Shown here piece after piece: positions 27,009 through 35,071 of a DNA stretch of 64,000 nucleotides. Each line of letters starts with the position of its first letter. Positions within the stretch are counted from its first letter, which is position 1. The stretch is from UBA9160 sp035489755 (GTDB lineage: Bacteria > Myxococcota_A > UBA9160), in the NCBI GenBank assembly GCA_035489755.1, contig DATGZK010000010.1, forward strand, positions 109,064 through 173,063, given 5' to 3'. Position numbers and translations under genes: made by a program. Under the pieces are notes generated by a model. That model saw only the letters and a program-made list of their open reading frames with translations, searched no databases and was not told where the DNA came from.

Positions 27009-28709
27009 TTACGGATTTTTCTTGCTTGAATGCGAGGGTGGGTTTCGCGCCGACGACCCCTGCTGCGCGGCCAGGAAACGCGCCAGGTCCTCGATCTGCT
27101 CATGGCTGAGGGGCCCCTGCGGCGCGAGCCAGGACGGCATTCGGGAGTCCGTGAAGAGACTTTTGGGATCTTCGATGTAGCGATGCAGGAAGGACCGTGA
27201 CCGGCTGCTTCCGATGTCGTCGAGACGCGGCCCGATGTGTCCGCCGCGCCCGCCGAGCTCGTGGCATGCCGTGCAGTAGCGGCCAAAAAGCTCCGGTGCG
27301 CTCTCGCTGGGCGGGCCTCCCCCGCGCAGCTCTTCCACATAGGCGACGAGCGCGTCGATTTCGTCATCGAGGAGGCCAAACGCAGGCATGGGCGACCCCG
27401 GCAGGAGTTCGGCCGGGTTGCGGAAGTGAGCGCGAATCCACTCCGAATCGTGACCGGGAATCGCGACAGCGAGATCGGGTCCCACAGTGCCGCCGCGCCC
27501 GTGCACGCTGTGACAGGATTCGCAGTGCAGCTCGTGGAAGACGCGCGCACCCCGTGCAACGGTCGGAGCCATCGGCACGTAGGCGGTCGCGAGCGGAGAG
27601 CGCGCGCCAGCAATCGTGAGACCTGCAAGGAGCGCGAACGCGCCGAGGGCCCCGGCCACCATGAATGGGCGATCGAGTGGATGGCGATGGCGCGAGCGGT
27701 CGAGAAAGGGAAGGGCGAAGAGAAGAGCGAAGCCCACTCCGGGCAGGACCACCGCGCCGAGCACCTCCAGATTGCCAGGGAAGTACTTCAGGAATTGGAA
27801 GAGCCACAGGAAGTACCACTCGGGTCTCGGATTGAAGCTCGTCTCGGTAGCGTCGGCGATCTCTCCTACTTCGGGAGCAAAGTGCCACGCGAGCAACGCG
27901 ACGAGGGCGAGCACCAGGAAGATTGCGACCGCGTCCTTCGCGAGGGTGTAGGGGTAGAACGACTTCCCCCCCTCCTTCCGCCGGGCGTACTCGGCAAGCG
28001 CACGTTGGCGGTCTTCGGCGCCATCGCTCGCGATGGCGGTCGCCTCGCCACGGCGGGGCGGAGCGGAGATGCCCTGCCGGACGACCATGAAGAGGTGGAC
28101 AGCGATCACAGAGACCACGATCGCGGGCAGCACGAGGACGTGTACGGCATAGAATCGCGTGAGCGTCTGCGGACCCAACTCGTCACCGCCGAGCAGCAGC
28201 CGAGCGATCGCAGGTCCGAGGAGCGGTACCTGCTCGGCGAGGCGCGTGCCGACTTGCGTCGCCCAATACGCCTTCTGGTTCCACGGCAGCAGATATCCAG
28301 TGAATCCGAACCCGAGCACCAACGTGATCAGGAGCACTCCGCTCATCCACGTAAGCTCGCGCGGGAACTTGTACGAGCCCGTCATGAGCGTGCGCAGGGC
28401 GTGGAGCAGGACGGCGACGACCATCACGGTGGCTCCCCACACGTGGAGCCCGCGTAGGAAACTTCCGATCGGAGCCTCCTCGGTGATGTAACGAACCGAG
28501 TCGAAGGCATGGTCTGGCGTGGGCGCGTAACTCGTCGCCAAGAGCGTCCCCGTCGCCAGCTGGAGTACGAACAGGAAGAGGGTGATGCTTCCGAGCGTAT
28601 AGATCCAGCCCGTTCCCGCTGGGATCTTGCGCGCGAAGAGTGCTCGGCCGATGGCCCGAACGCCGAGCCGCTCGTCAAGCCACGACACGATGCGCTCGAT
28701 CCCCCTCAT
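27009..28709 (-). CDS. Cytochrome b fused to two C-terminal cytochrome c domains
   Basis: The ATG at 28709 overlaps the Rieske stop as ATGA and gives 566 residues; the longer frame upstream only shadows the Rieske gene. Residues 1-370 form a full cytochrome b: heme-b His pairs H89/H103 and H190/H205, the Qo-site PEWY near 296, and about eight helices. From about 385 two c-type domains follow in the periplasm, with CESCH at 396-400 and CTACH at 479-483, each with a later Met ligand candidate (PMPAFG and SRMPSW). In a standard bc1 complex cytochrome c1 is a separate gene. Here the fusion takes that role, so quinol electrons can leave through two hemes on the same chain. Confidence 0.93.
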   Translation of the reverse strand: MRGIERIVSWLDERLGVRAIGRALFARKIPAGTGWIYTLGSITLFLFVLQLATGTLLATSYAPTPDHAFDSVRYITEEAPIGSFLRGLHVWGATVMVVAVLLHALRTLMTGSYKFPRELTWMSGVLLITLVLGFGFTGYLLPWNQKAYWATQVGTRLAEQVPLLGPAIARLLLGGDELGPQTLTRFYAVHVLVLPAIVVSVIAVHLFMVVRQGISAPPRRGEATAIASDGAEDRQRALAEYARRKEGGKSFYPYTLAKDAVAIFLVLALVALLAWHFAPEVGEIADATETSFNPRPEWYFLWLFQFLKYFPGNLEVLGAVVLPGVGFALLFALPFLDRSRHRHPLDRPFMVAGALGAFALLAGLTIAGARSPLATAYVPMAPTVARGARVFHELHCESCHSVHGRGGTVGPDLAVAIPGHDSEWIRAHFRNPAELLPGSPMPAFGLLDDEIDALVAYVEELRGGGPPSESAPELFGRYCTACHELGGRGGHIGPRLDDIGSSRSRSFLHRYIEDPKSLFTDSRMPSWLAPQGPLSHEQIEDLARFLAAQQGSSARNPPSHSSKKNP

Positions 28710-29209
28710 GCAGTTCTTCGCTGAGGAGACGGTATGAGGTAGAGGATCCCGTCCTCGACCATGACTGTGTAGGTATCGAGCGGTCGCGGCGGTGGTCCCC
28801 CCACCACACGCCCATCCAGGTCGTAGAGACCGTTGTGGCACGGACAAACGAACTGCCCCGTCGCATCGCGCCAGCGATAGGCGCAGCCGAGATGCGTGCA
28901 CCTTGGGTCGAACGCGGTGACGCCACTCTGGCGCCTCACGATCCAGGCGGCTCGACGCCCGCTCTCCGTCACCCACCCGTCGCGACGGCGCACCACGAAC
29001 TCGACCCGTTGAGGTCGATCGAGGGGCAGATCGTCGACTCGGCCGATGCGGACTCGAACGGGAGAACGCCATTGCACCAACGGCCCTGAGAAGAACGCGA
29101 CGAGAGGTGTGACGACGCTGCTCGCAATGAGGGCCATCGCAGTCCAAAAGACCCACACGAGGAAACCGCGCCTCTCCAGAGTCGGCTCACGGTCCGCCGC
29201 GCACGTCAT
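28706..29209 (-). CDS. Rieske [2Fe-2S] protein of a bc-type complex
   Basis: The protein has an N-terminal membrane anchor (about residues 17-40) and the Rieske cluster box CTHLGC plus CPCHNGLYD near the end, separated by about 15 residues. The ATG at 29209 overlaps the stop of the small upstream gene as ATGA; a GTG 9 bases earlier would add three residues. 167 residues is normal for a bacterial Rieske subunit. It should move electrons from the cytochrome b Qo site to the c hemes of the downstream fusion protein. Confidence 0.93.
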   Translation of the reverse strand: MTCAADREPTLERRGFLVWVFWTAMALIASSVVTPLVAFFSGPLVQWRSPVRVRIGRVDDLPLDRPQRVEFVVRRRDGWVTESGRRAAWIVRRQSGVTAFDPRCTHLGCAYRWRDATGQFVCPCHNGLYDLDGRVVGGPPPRPLDTYTVMVEDGILYLIPSPQRRTA

Positions 29210-29424
29210 CGGCGGCACACGGTTCGGACAAAGGCCAACACGTCCTGGATCTCGTTATCGACGAGCGCGTCGGCGTACCGGAGCATGTCCTTTGAGAGTC
29301 CCACGGCCTGGCCACCCTGCTTCACAGCTCTGAAGAGCCACTGTTCCGAAAATTCCACCATCCAGGTACACTCCATAAAATTCTCGAGCTTCGCCGCGAA
29401 GCGGGGCGCGCTCTCGGCCACCAT
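29206..29424 (-). CDS. Small cytochrome c-like protein without a heme motif
   Basis: The reading frame is open above 29424, but the ATG there gives 72 residues. It has no CXXCH. The second half resembles the C-terminal helix of class I cytochromes: FRAVKQGGQAVGLSKDMLRYADALVDNEIQDVLAFVRTV. The stop overlaps the Rieske ATG, and the diheme cytochrome gene ends 41 bases upstream, so it belongs to the operon. A G8 run (minus strand, around 29445-29452) lies just before it and could mark a frameshift that separated it from a longer gene. Function unknown. Confidence 0.5.
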   Translation of the reverse strand: MVAESAPRFAAKLENFMECTWMVEFSEQWLFRAVKQGGQAVGLSKDMLRYADALVDNEIQDVLAFVRTVCRR

Positions 29425-29465
29425 CCACCGACCGGGATCGTACCCCCCCCAACCGCGGGGCGGCG

Positions 29466-30134
29466 TCAGTGACTCGGCTTCTGGAAGGTCTTGATGTACT
29501 CCATGACGTCTAGGATCTGTTGTGGCGAGAGCGCTGTCTGCCACTCGATCATGTACTCTGATCCGTGGAAGGACTTCGCGGCCCCGAGCGCGATCGTCCG
29601 GTACACCTCTTCCTCGCGCCCCTCGATCTTGAACTGCGGAGAGGTGAAATCGCGCGGCTTGGTGTCCCCGAGGTTGGCAGCGGCGGGCCCCTTTCCGTTC
29701 CCGTCCAGCCCATGGCACGTCCAGCAGATGGTGGTGTAGATGTCCCGCCCCGCCAACCGGCTCGCGTGCTTGCCGGGCACGCCCAACGTGCGTATGTAGT
29801 GAACCACGTCGCGCAGGGCATCCTCCTTCATGGCCCGTGCAAGCACCATTGGTGAGTGCGCACTCTCCGAGCTCTGCCCCCGCTTTAGGAGCCCGGCCAC
29901 GATCTCTGCATCCGTTCGCTTCCCGAACACGGCAGGGTCCGTGAAGTCCGGTGGACGGGCATTGAAATACTGCAGCGCCGGACCGTCGCCACGGCCGTAG
30001 ACGCCGTGACACCTCACGCACACGGAGCGGTAGATCTCCTCGCCTCGAGCAGCGGCAGGGTCCGCGGCGAGCCCGGTGGCCGCGAAGGCCATCATGGTGG
30101 CGAACACGAGTCCGATCACTACGTGTTTGTTCAT
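29466..30134 (-). CDS. Periplasmic diheme cytochrome c
   Basis: The 222-residue protein has a signal peptide (MNKHVVIGLVFATMMAFA, cleavage near LAA-D) and two c-type heme motifs, CVRCHG at 39-44 and CWTCHG at 137-142. Each domain ends in a HIYTL- or YIKTF-like helix. AGGACC lies before the ATG. It opens the operon leading to the small cytochrome-like gene, Rieske and cytochrome b/c genes and could serve as their electron acceptor. It is not recognisably cytochrome c4 or c1 by sequence. Confidence 0.9.
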   Translation of the reverse strand: MNKHVVIGLVFATMMAFAATGLAADPAAARGEEIYRSVCVRCHGVYGRGDGPALQYFNARPPDFTDPAVFGKRTDAEIVAGLLKRGQSSESAHSPMVLARAMKEDALRDVVHYIRTLGVPGKHASRLAGRDIYTTICWTCHGLDGNGKGPAAANLGDTKPRDFTSPQFKIEGREEEVYRTIALGAAKSFHGSEYMIEWQTALSPQQILDVMEYIKTFQKPSH

Positions 30135-30539
30135 CTAGGTCCTCGTGAGTTCATGGCCGGTTGACTCCGGGGCAACGACAAAATAATAACGTAACACGGA
30201 GCGCATATGAGATCCGTGGAATGCATCTCCCAACCGGCGGCAAACCGGTCCGCGTCGCTGAGCAAGCGGCAGTCTCACGCGGATTTCAAGAGAGGCGCAC
30301 CGCTACATCCACCTGTCCAAGCGATGGGCAGCCACCACACCCCATTCGTGCAACGCTCCTCTGCTCGGGCGACGCGGCGGCGTCGGCCTTGCTGAACGTG
30401 ATCCGGTCGAGTCGTTGTGGTAGCGAACTCCGATCGTGGGATCGCGGAGCGTGCGCTCTTGGATCGGTCGCTGCTCGAGAGACTCAACCCGTGCGTCGGC
30501 GGCTCGAATCTCGCTGTTTCCGGCCCGTGCCGCCTCGAG
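30135..30539. other. Intergenic stretch upstream of the cytochrome operon
   Basis: The part nearest the cytochrome c start contains an AT-rich TTACGTTATTATTTTG on the minus strand, a likely promoter region. The rest has only shadow frames on both strands. The stretch also holds the 3' side of HiPIP-2, with no obvious terminator. Confidence 0.4.
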
Positions 30540-30875
30540 CTACGCCGCTTGCTTTACCCATGCTTTGCACCAGCCCCCGGAGCAGACGAGCTTGCCCGGG
30601 AACAGCGTACACGGGCCGCTCTTCGCATCCGCAGCGCCTGAATAGAGCTGGCAATTCTTGCAGGTCTGACCCGCCACGTACCCCGGAGCCTTTGCGCCCT
30701 CGCACTGATAACCCAAGGAGACCGCCATGGGGTCCTTCGGATCGACCTCCTGTGCCTCTGCGGCCGCGCGCCCGGGCAAAAGGGAACTGCTGAGCGACAG
30801 GGCAGCCAGGCTGGTCGCGGCGAGCTTTAGAAACTGACGGCGATCGGTGTCGGAAACGTCGTTCGATCCGGTCAT
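30540..30875 (-). CDS. High-potential iron-sulfur protein, copy 2
   Basis: This is the sister of the gene at 26243. The ATG at 30875 has GGAGG 9 bases upstream and gives 111 residues. The Tat signal DRRQFLKLAATSLAALSLSS is nearly the same, and the mature domain carries TCKNC, GPCTLF and LVCSGGWC for the [4Fe-4S] cluster. The sequence differs mainly in the linker before CKNC and in the C-terminus (AWVKQAA). It follows the Cyc2-like gene on the same strand after 248 bases, so it may be that protein's periplasmic electron acceptor. Confidence 0.93.
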   Translation of the reverse strand: MTGSNDVSDTDRRQFLKLAATSLAALSLSSSLLPGRAAAEAQEVDPKDPMAVSLGYQCEGAKAPGYVAGQTCKNCQLYSGAADAKSGPCTLFPGKLVCSGGWCKAWVKQAA

Positions 30876-31041
30876 TTCAGTGCCTCCAGGGTGGGCTGTC
30901 AACGAGCCTGTGAAACAAGACGATTGTTGAATTGCGGCCCGCTCACCGAGGCGGAGCGCGACGCCGATCGCCCATCCGAGTACCCCCTCTCGGCCATGCG
31001 CGCTTGGCCCATCGCTGCTGCGAGCGCGAACCTTCTGTGTG

Positions 31042-31069
31042 CGAACGGGGACCCTTCAGTCCCTGTTCG
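31042..31069. other. Hairpin between Cyc2-like gene and HiPIP-2
   Basis: CGAAC-G-GGGAC, a CCTTCA loop, then GTCCC-T-GTTCG form an 11-position stem interrupted by one G/T position. No T-run follows on the coding strand, so it is more like an mRNA-processing or stabilising hairpin than a Rho-independent terminator. Copy 1 keeps the inner GGGAC/GTCCC stem but not the outer arms. Confidence 0.5.
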
Positions 31070-31123
31070 AGAGTTGGCTGGCGTCCGCAAGCGCAAGTCA
31101 GACCAAACATTGGGAAGGTCGAC

Positions 31124-32584
31124 CTAGTACGCGAACCACGCCAAAAGGTAGAGCGTGTTGTTGTACGAGGCGTTCCGTCCGAAGCCGTCATAGTTGGAAT
31201 GGGCACCATTAAAATCGTAGTAGTAGATGTACTGCAACGCGAGCCGGGTATTCTGCCAGGGATTGAAGTCGATCTCGAACGTCACACCATCATTGTTGGG
31301 TAACCCGTTTTGACTGCCGGTGATCGGCGACACAGCAGCAATCGTTGTTCCGGGCGCACAGGTCCCTCCGTTGTAGACGCAGTTGTCCCGTGAGCCGAAG
31401 GTCATGAAGGGCTCGATGGTAAAGCCCCAGCGCGTACCGAGGTGGTAGGTGGCCGCCAGCTGGAAACTGTCGAGCGAGTCCGATCCGTGCTGCGCTCCGC
31501 CGAGGCTTACGAAGAGATTGCTGTAGTTCTGGTATTCATGAATCCAGGCGCCGTGGACCGTGATGCTGTTTTTGTCCAGCGTGAGTTGGTAGTTGAAATC
31601 GATGCCCACGTCGGTAAAGGTGTTCGCTGGACCGGAGATCGATTGAGCTAGGTTCGACTGCGGCAGCCCTCCTGGCGCAGCCGTGCCGGGCAAGAGACTC
31701 GCCCGGATGCCGAACGTGCCAAGCATGAAATACTGATTTTCGACCTGCTTCTGCAGCGCCAGGCGCCAGTAGGGAGCGGTGTTCGTGATGAGGTTACTCG
31801 CGTTTTGGCCGCCGAGCGGGCCCGTGATGCCCTGCGGCGCGGAGCGGTATGCCCCGGCTTCCACGTAGACGAGATCATTCCAGAGGGCATAGGCCGAGAT
31901 GCCCGCGACCTGCTGCGCCAACCGCCCCGAGATGATGGGGGCGGCCGCGGGTGTGGGTGCAACCGCGGAAGAGGCATAGGGGAACCTCCACGCAGGCGTG
32001 CTGTTCCACAGGTCTTGCACCGTGGGGTTGTTGTTCAACGAGACTCCGTAGATGACGGGAACCTCGTCGAACTCGATGTGGTCGGCGAATCGGATGTCCG
32101 TATTGTCCATACCAAACGTACCGCCGTTCTGGCTGTAGGTCACCTGCCCGAAGGCGCCGATGTGATCTGTGATTTCTCCGCCCCAAAACATGCTGATCTG
32201 CTGGGGGAACTGAATCGTGCCGTTCTGGGTGCGGCCGAGTCTGTCCGCCACCGAGTTGCACGAACCTACCGTGCACGCGTTCACGGCCCTTTGGGTCTGG
32301 GTGAGGGAGCTCTCGAACATGAGCGAGAGCATGGGAATCAGCGGCAGATCGAGATTCGATCTCCCCTTGGCGCTCTTGCTCTCGAGTCCTTCAATATTGC
32401 GCAACACGTAGCCATTCAGCTTGAACTCGCGACCGAAGGAGTTGAGCTCCGGAAACTGGGTGTGGCAAGCGTTGCAAGGGAGCTTCGTCTGGCGCGCAAA
32501 GCTCGGGACCGCAAGTCCCGGTTCCGCGTGGAGCAACAAGACCGATGCGAGCAAGCCGGCAGCGAAGCAACCTCTTGTAGTCAC
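31124..32584 (-). CDS. Outer-membrane barrel with N-terminal c-type heme, Cyc2-like
   Basis: The GTG at 32584, behind AAGGAGGG, gives 486 residues; the longer frame is not needed. Residues 1-25 are a signal peptide. The mature end is PSFARQT...CNACH (37-41), then FPELNSFGREFKLNGY, followed by about 420 residues of alternating strands ending YLLAWFAY, an aromatic C-terminus of a beta-barrel. FARQT-CXXCH-PELN-FGR-FK-GY is the arrangement I know from Cyc2, the fused cytochrome-porin of iron(II) oxidisers, whose length is similar (about 485). Related monoheme barrels occur in organisms not known to oxidise iron, so the function is inferred. It heads the HiPIP-2 gene and is divergent from the c4-like cytochrome. 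Confidence 0.8.
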   Translation of the reverse strand: MTTRGCFAAGLLASVLLLHAEPGLAVPSFARQTKLPCNACHTQFPELNSFGREFKLNGYVLRNIEGLESKSAKGRSNLDLPLIPMLSLMFESSLTQTQRAVNACTVGSCNSVADRLGRTQNGTIQFPQQISMFWGGEITDHIGAFGQVTYSQNGGTFGMDNTDIRFADHIEFDEVPVIYGVSLNNNPTVQDLWNSTPAWRFPYASSAVAPTPAAAPIISGRLAQQVAGISAYALWNDLVYVEAGAYRSAPQGITGPLGGQNASNLITNTAPYWRLALQKQVENQYFMLGTFGIRASLLPGTAAPGGLPQSNLAQSISGPANTFTDVGIDFNYQLTLDKNSITVHGAWIHEYQNYSNLFVSLGGAQHGSDSLDSFQLAATYHLGTRWGFTIEPFMTFGSRDNCVYNGGTCAPGTTIAAVSPITGSQNGLPNNDGVTFEIDFNPWQNTRLALQYIYYYDFNGAHSNYDGFGRNASYNNTLYLLAWFAY

Positions 32585-33156
32585 GAGTGCCCTCCTTACC
32601 GGTCTCGGCGGATCGCGGCTCGGCGGGATGCCCGCTCGATCAAAAGGGTGCGCTGCTGGGCAGCACACCGCACCGCCCGACGACTCGGTTGGGAGTTCGT
32701 ACCTCGAGCGGTGTCTACGGAATGTCAACTGGACGACAGAGGAGATTCAAAAGATCACGTAGTCGACTACGCGCCGAGTTCGTAATCGGAATGCATCTTG
32801 TCGCGCGTCGAAGAAGCGCGTTTCGCCGGGGGGCTCGCCGATCAAACGAGATTGCTGATTTACAGGAAGCTGCGTATTTTGACGACGTCGGATCGAAACT
32901 TTGGCGCGCACGGAGGCGAATACGCCCAGGGACTGGTGCGCTCGAGGAGACGACGACTGGTGACGAGGGGGGTCCCGACGACAGATCCGGATCGTGCGTG
33001 TCCCTATCCCTACGGGGTGACCGCGAGACGAGGGTGCCTGCACGCTGCAGCGGAGGCTTCTCGGGAGGTTCCCTTGGGCGGGGACGATGGTTTCGACCAC
33101 GGATTGTCGCCCTGCAGACATTCCCCCAGACGCAGCTTTGCGATAGAGGAGCACTT
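32585..33156. other. Divergent interval between the Cyc2-like gene and the cytochrome c gene
   Basis: About 570 bases with no supported gene; open frames on both strands lack coding character. Both start sites have ribosome-binding sequences at their edges (AAGGAGG for the barrel gene, GAGGAG for the cytochrome). The promoters and any regulator site must be here, but I see no clear operator. Confidence 0.5.
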
Positions 33157-33810
33157 ATGCGTCTCCGTGTAGGACTGGCCCTGCTGATTGGCCTCGCTTT
33201 TTCGCAGCCATCCGGGGCAGTCGATGAAGCGCGCGGCAAGCAGCTCTTCGTGGTCTGCTCCGCCTGCCATGGTCCAGATGGCAGTGGGAACGCCCAGATC
33301 GGAGCGCCTTCAATCGCCGGCCTCGACGAGTGGTATATCGAGCGGCAGCTCAATAAGTTCCGTTCGGGCAAGCGCGGCAATCACTTCGATGACCCGAACG
33401 GGGAGCGCATGCGAGCCATCGCGCAGACCATCAGTGGCGAGGACAGTGTGAGGGAACTCGCCGCCTACATCGCGTACCTACCGCCCGTGAAGCCGCCGCC
33501 TGGCCTGCGCGGGGGTGATCCCGAACACGGCTCGAACCTTTTCGTGGCCTGCGTCGGGTGCCACGGCCTCAACGGGGACGGCAACCGAAACCTTGCATTA
33601 CCGGCCATCAACCACCAGGCGGACTGGTATCTCCTGACGCAGCTCAAGCACTTCAAGGCAGGGATCCGCGGGGGGACACCGGGGGACAACGCGGGTGCTT
33701 CGATGCGAGCCATGGCGCAGACCCTCGCGGACGACCAGGCGATGCTGGACTTGGTCGCGTACATCACGACGCTCTCCCCAGGTCAAGGCGCGTCCTCTGG
33801 GAACCAATGA
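33157..33810 (+). CDS. Diheme cytochrome c (c4-like)
   Basis: The ATG at 33157, with GAGGAGC about 7 bases upstream, gives 217 residues. A signal peptide ends near SGA-V. Two tandem class I heme domains carry CSACHG at 34-39 and CVGCHG at 132-137, with Met-ligand regions MRAIAQ and MRAMAQ in both halves. The symmetrical layout resembles cytochrome c4, a periplasmic carrier that shuttles between outer-membrane electron donors and the terminal oxidase. The longer frame upstream is not supported by a signal or a ribosome-binding site. Confidence 0.9.
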   Translation: MRLRVGLALLIGLAFSQPSGAVDEARGKQLFVVCSACHGPDGSGNAQIGAPSIAGLDEWYIERQLNKFRSGKRGNHFDDPNGERMRAIAQTISGEDSVRELAAYIAYLPPVKPPPGLRGGDPEHGSNLFVACVGCHGLNGDGNRNLALPAINHQADWYLLTQLKHFKAGIRGGTPGDNAGASMRAMAQTLADDQAMLDLVAYITTLSPGQGASSGNQ

Positions 33811-33949
33811 GAGGATGTATGTCCTCCACGAGTTCTCAGATTTGATGCGTCCACCGTCGCACCTCTGCGATCCGAATACCAAGGGCGTTCGGCGGACATC
33901 ACCACCTCGGTTCTTGTGCGGGGCGCGACGCAGACGAGCGGGTGCTCCA

Positions 33950-35071
33950 TCAGCGCGAGAATACCGGCAGGCCTCGCGTGAACGGTGCGGCGCCCTCTGG
34001 ATCGTAGCCCGACGAAGGCGCCGCGACGTGCCACAGCGGCTCCCAGCAACCATGGGTTTTGAGTAGCTCCATCGCGCTCGTTCGCGCGCTGCCGGAGAGC
34101 GCCTCGAAGTGCCCCTGCAGCTGCTCGAGACACCAGACCCGGTAGCGCGAGACCGGGAGCTCGTGGTAGCGGGTGCCCTGGATCGTGACGTCGAAGCACC
34201 GTGCGTTCGTCTTCCACGCCTCGGCGTTCGCGCAGAGATAGGGCAGGTAGGCCTCGCCAACCTCGCGCAAGATCGGGCTCCAGGCCCCGGGAATTCCACT
34301 CGCCAGCGTCCCCTGTGTGCGGGAGGCGCGCGCCTCCCACAAGCGACCGAGCCATGCGAAGACGTGCGGCGCGCGCTCCTGCATGATCGCGCCCGGCGTG
34401 GGGTCGAGGCCGAAGTGGCGGAACATGGATGCGAAGAAGCCGAAATCGGCGAGCGTCGGCCGTTCCCCCAACAGGAAGGGCTGGCACGCGAAAATCGCGT
34501 CGAGTTGCTCGAGGCTGCGCAGGTAGATGCTCTCGACGTGTGTCCGCGTGCCCGGTCCGATGCCGTCGCCGCGCACGTAGCGCCGGAGCTGTCGCTGGCG
34601 GATACCTGCGCGCTTGAGCCAGCCGGGTATTGGGACGTGTGGCATCATCTCGGCGACGATGCGTCGCGAGAGCAGCAGCGCGTCGCCGCGATGGCTCCAG
34701 CGGTAGTGCAGCGCAGGCCGCCACAGCCACTCATCGGCATAGTCCTCGAGGAGCCGGCTCGCGAAGGCTTGCAGGGGATCGCGCGGGATCACCGCGGGCT
34801 CAGGATGCTGCGACTCGAGCCACGCGATCATCGGCGTGGTGTCGGTCATCCAGCGGCCGTCGGGCAGCAGGGCCGCGGGCATCTGTGTCGTGCCGGTGCG
34901 GCGCCCGACCGTACCCCGCACGAACGGCGTCATCGGGATCCGCTGGTACGCGATCTCCTTATAGCGGAGGTATGCCTCGAACTTGCCCGTGAAGTAGGAG
35001 ATCGCCGATCCATACACCTGGATCGCTCGGGTCGCCTCGCCTCCCCTCGCTGTCAAGCCGCCCTCCCGCAC
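33950..35071 (-). CDS. Large GST-like protein (thioredoxin-fold N-terminus)
   Basis: The 373-residue protein starts with QVYGSAISYFTGKFEAYLRY, a glutathione S-transferase N-terminal fold without the usual N-terminal Cys or Ser, then MPAALLPDGRWMTDTTPMIAWLE with the TxPI-type cis-Pro/Thr loop. The C-terminal all-helical part is much longer than in ordinary GSTs (about 200 residues) and includes QPFLLGERPTLADFGFFASM. The ATG overlaps the 35053 gene by 19 bases; a TTG at 35056 is an alternative start. It is last in a four-gene leftward operon. Substrate unknown. Confidence 0.8.
   Translation of the reverse strand: MREGGLTARGGEATRAIQVYGSAISYFTGKFEAYLRYKEIAYQRIPMTPFVRGTVGRRTGTTQMPAALLPDGRWMTDTTPMIAWLESQHPEPAVIPRDPLQAFASRLLEDYADEWLWRPALHYRWSHRGDALLLSRRIVAEMMPHVPIPGWLKRAGIRQRQLRRYVRGDGIGPGTRTHVESIYLRSLEQLDAIFACQPFLLGERPTLADFGFFASMFRHFGLDPTPGAIMQERAPHVFAWLGRLWEARASRTQGTLASGIPGAWSPILREVGEAYLPYLCANAEAWKTNARCFDVTIQGTRYHELPVSRYRVWCLEQLQGHFEALSGSARTSAMELLKTHGCWEPLWHVAAPSSGYDPEGAAPFTRGLPVFSR

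Larger units (their letters stand above)
30540..31152. repeat. Duplicated HiPIP block, copy 2
   Basis: Partner of 26243-26860. In this copy the flanking barrel gene is intact, so copy 2 looks like the original and copy 1 the insertion. Confidence 0.85.

Noticed and set aside
26894..27628. Long minus-strand frame overlapping the cytochrome b/c gene
   Set aside because: Arg/Ser-rich shadow frame with no start signal; the cytochrome frame on the same strand carries all motifs.
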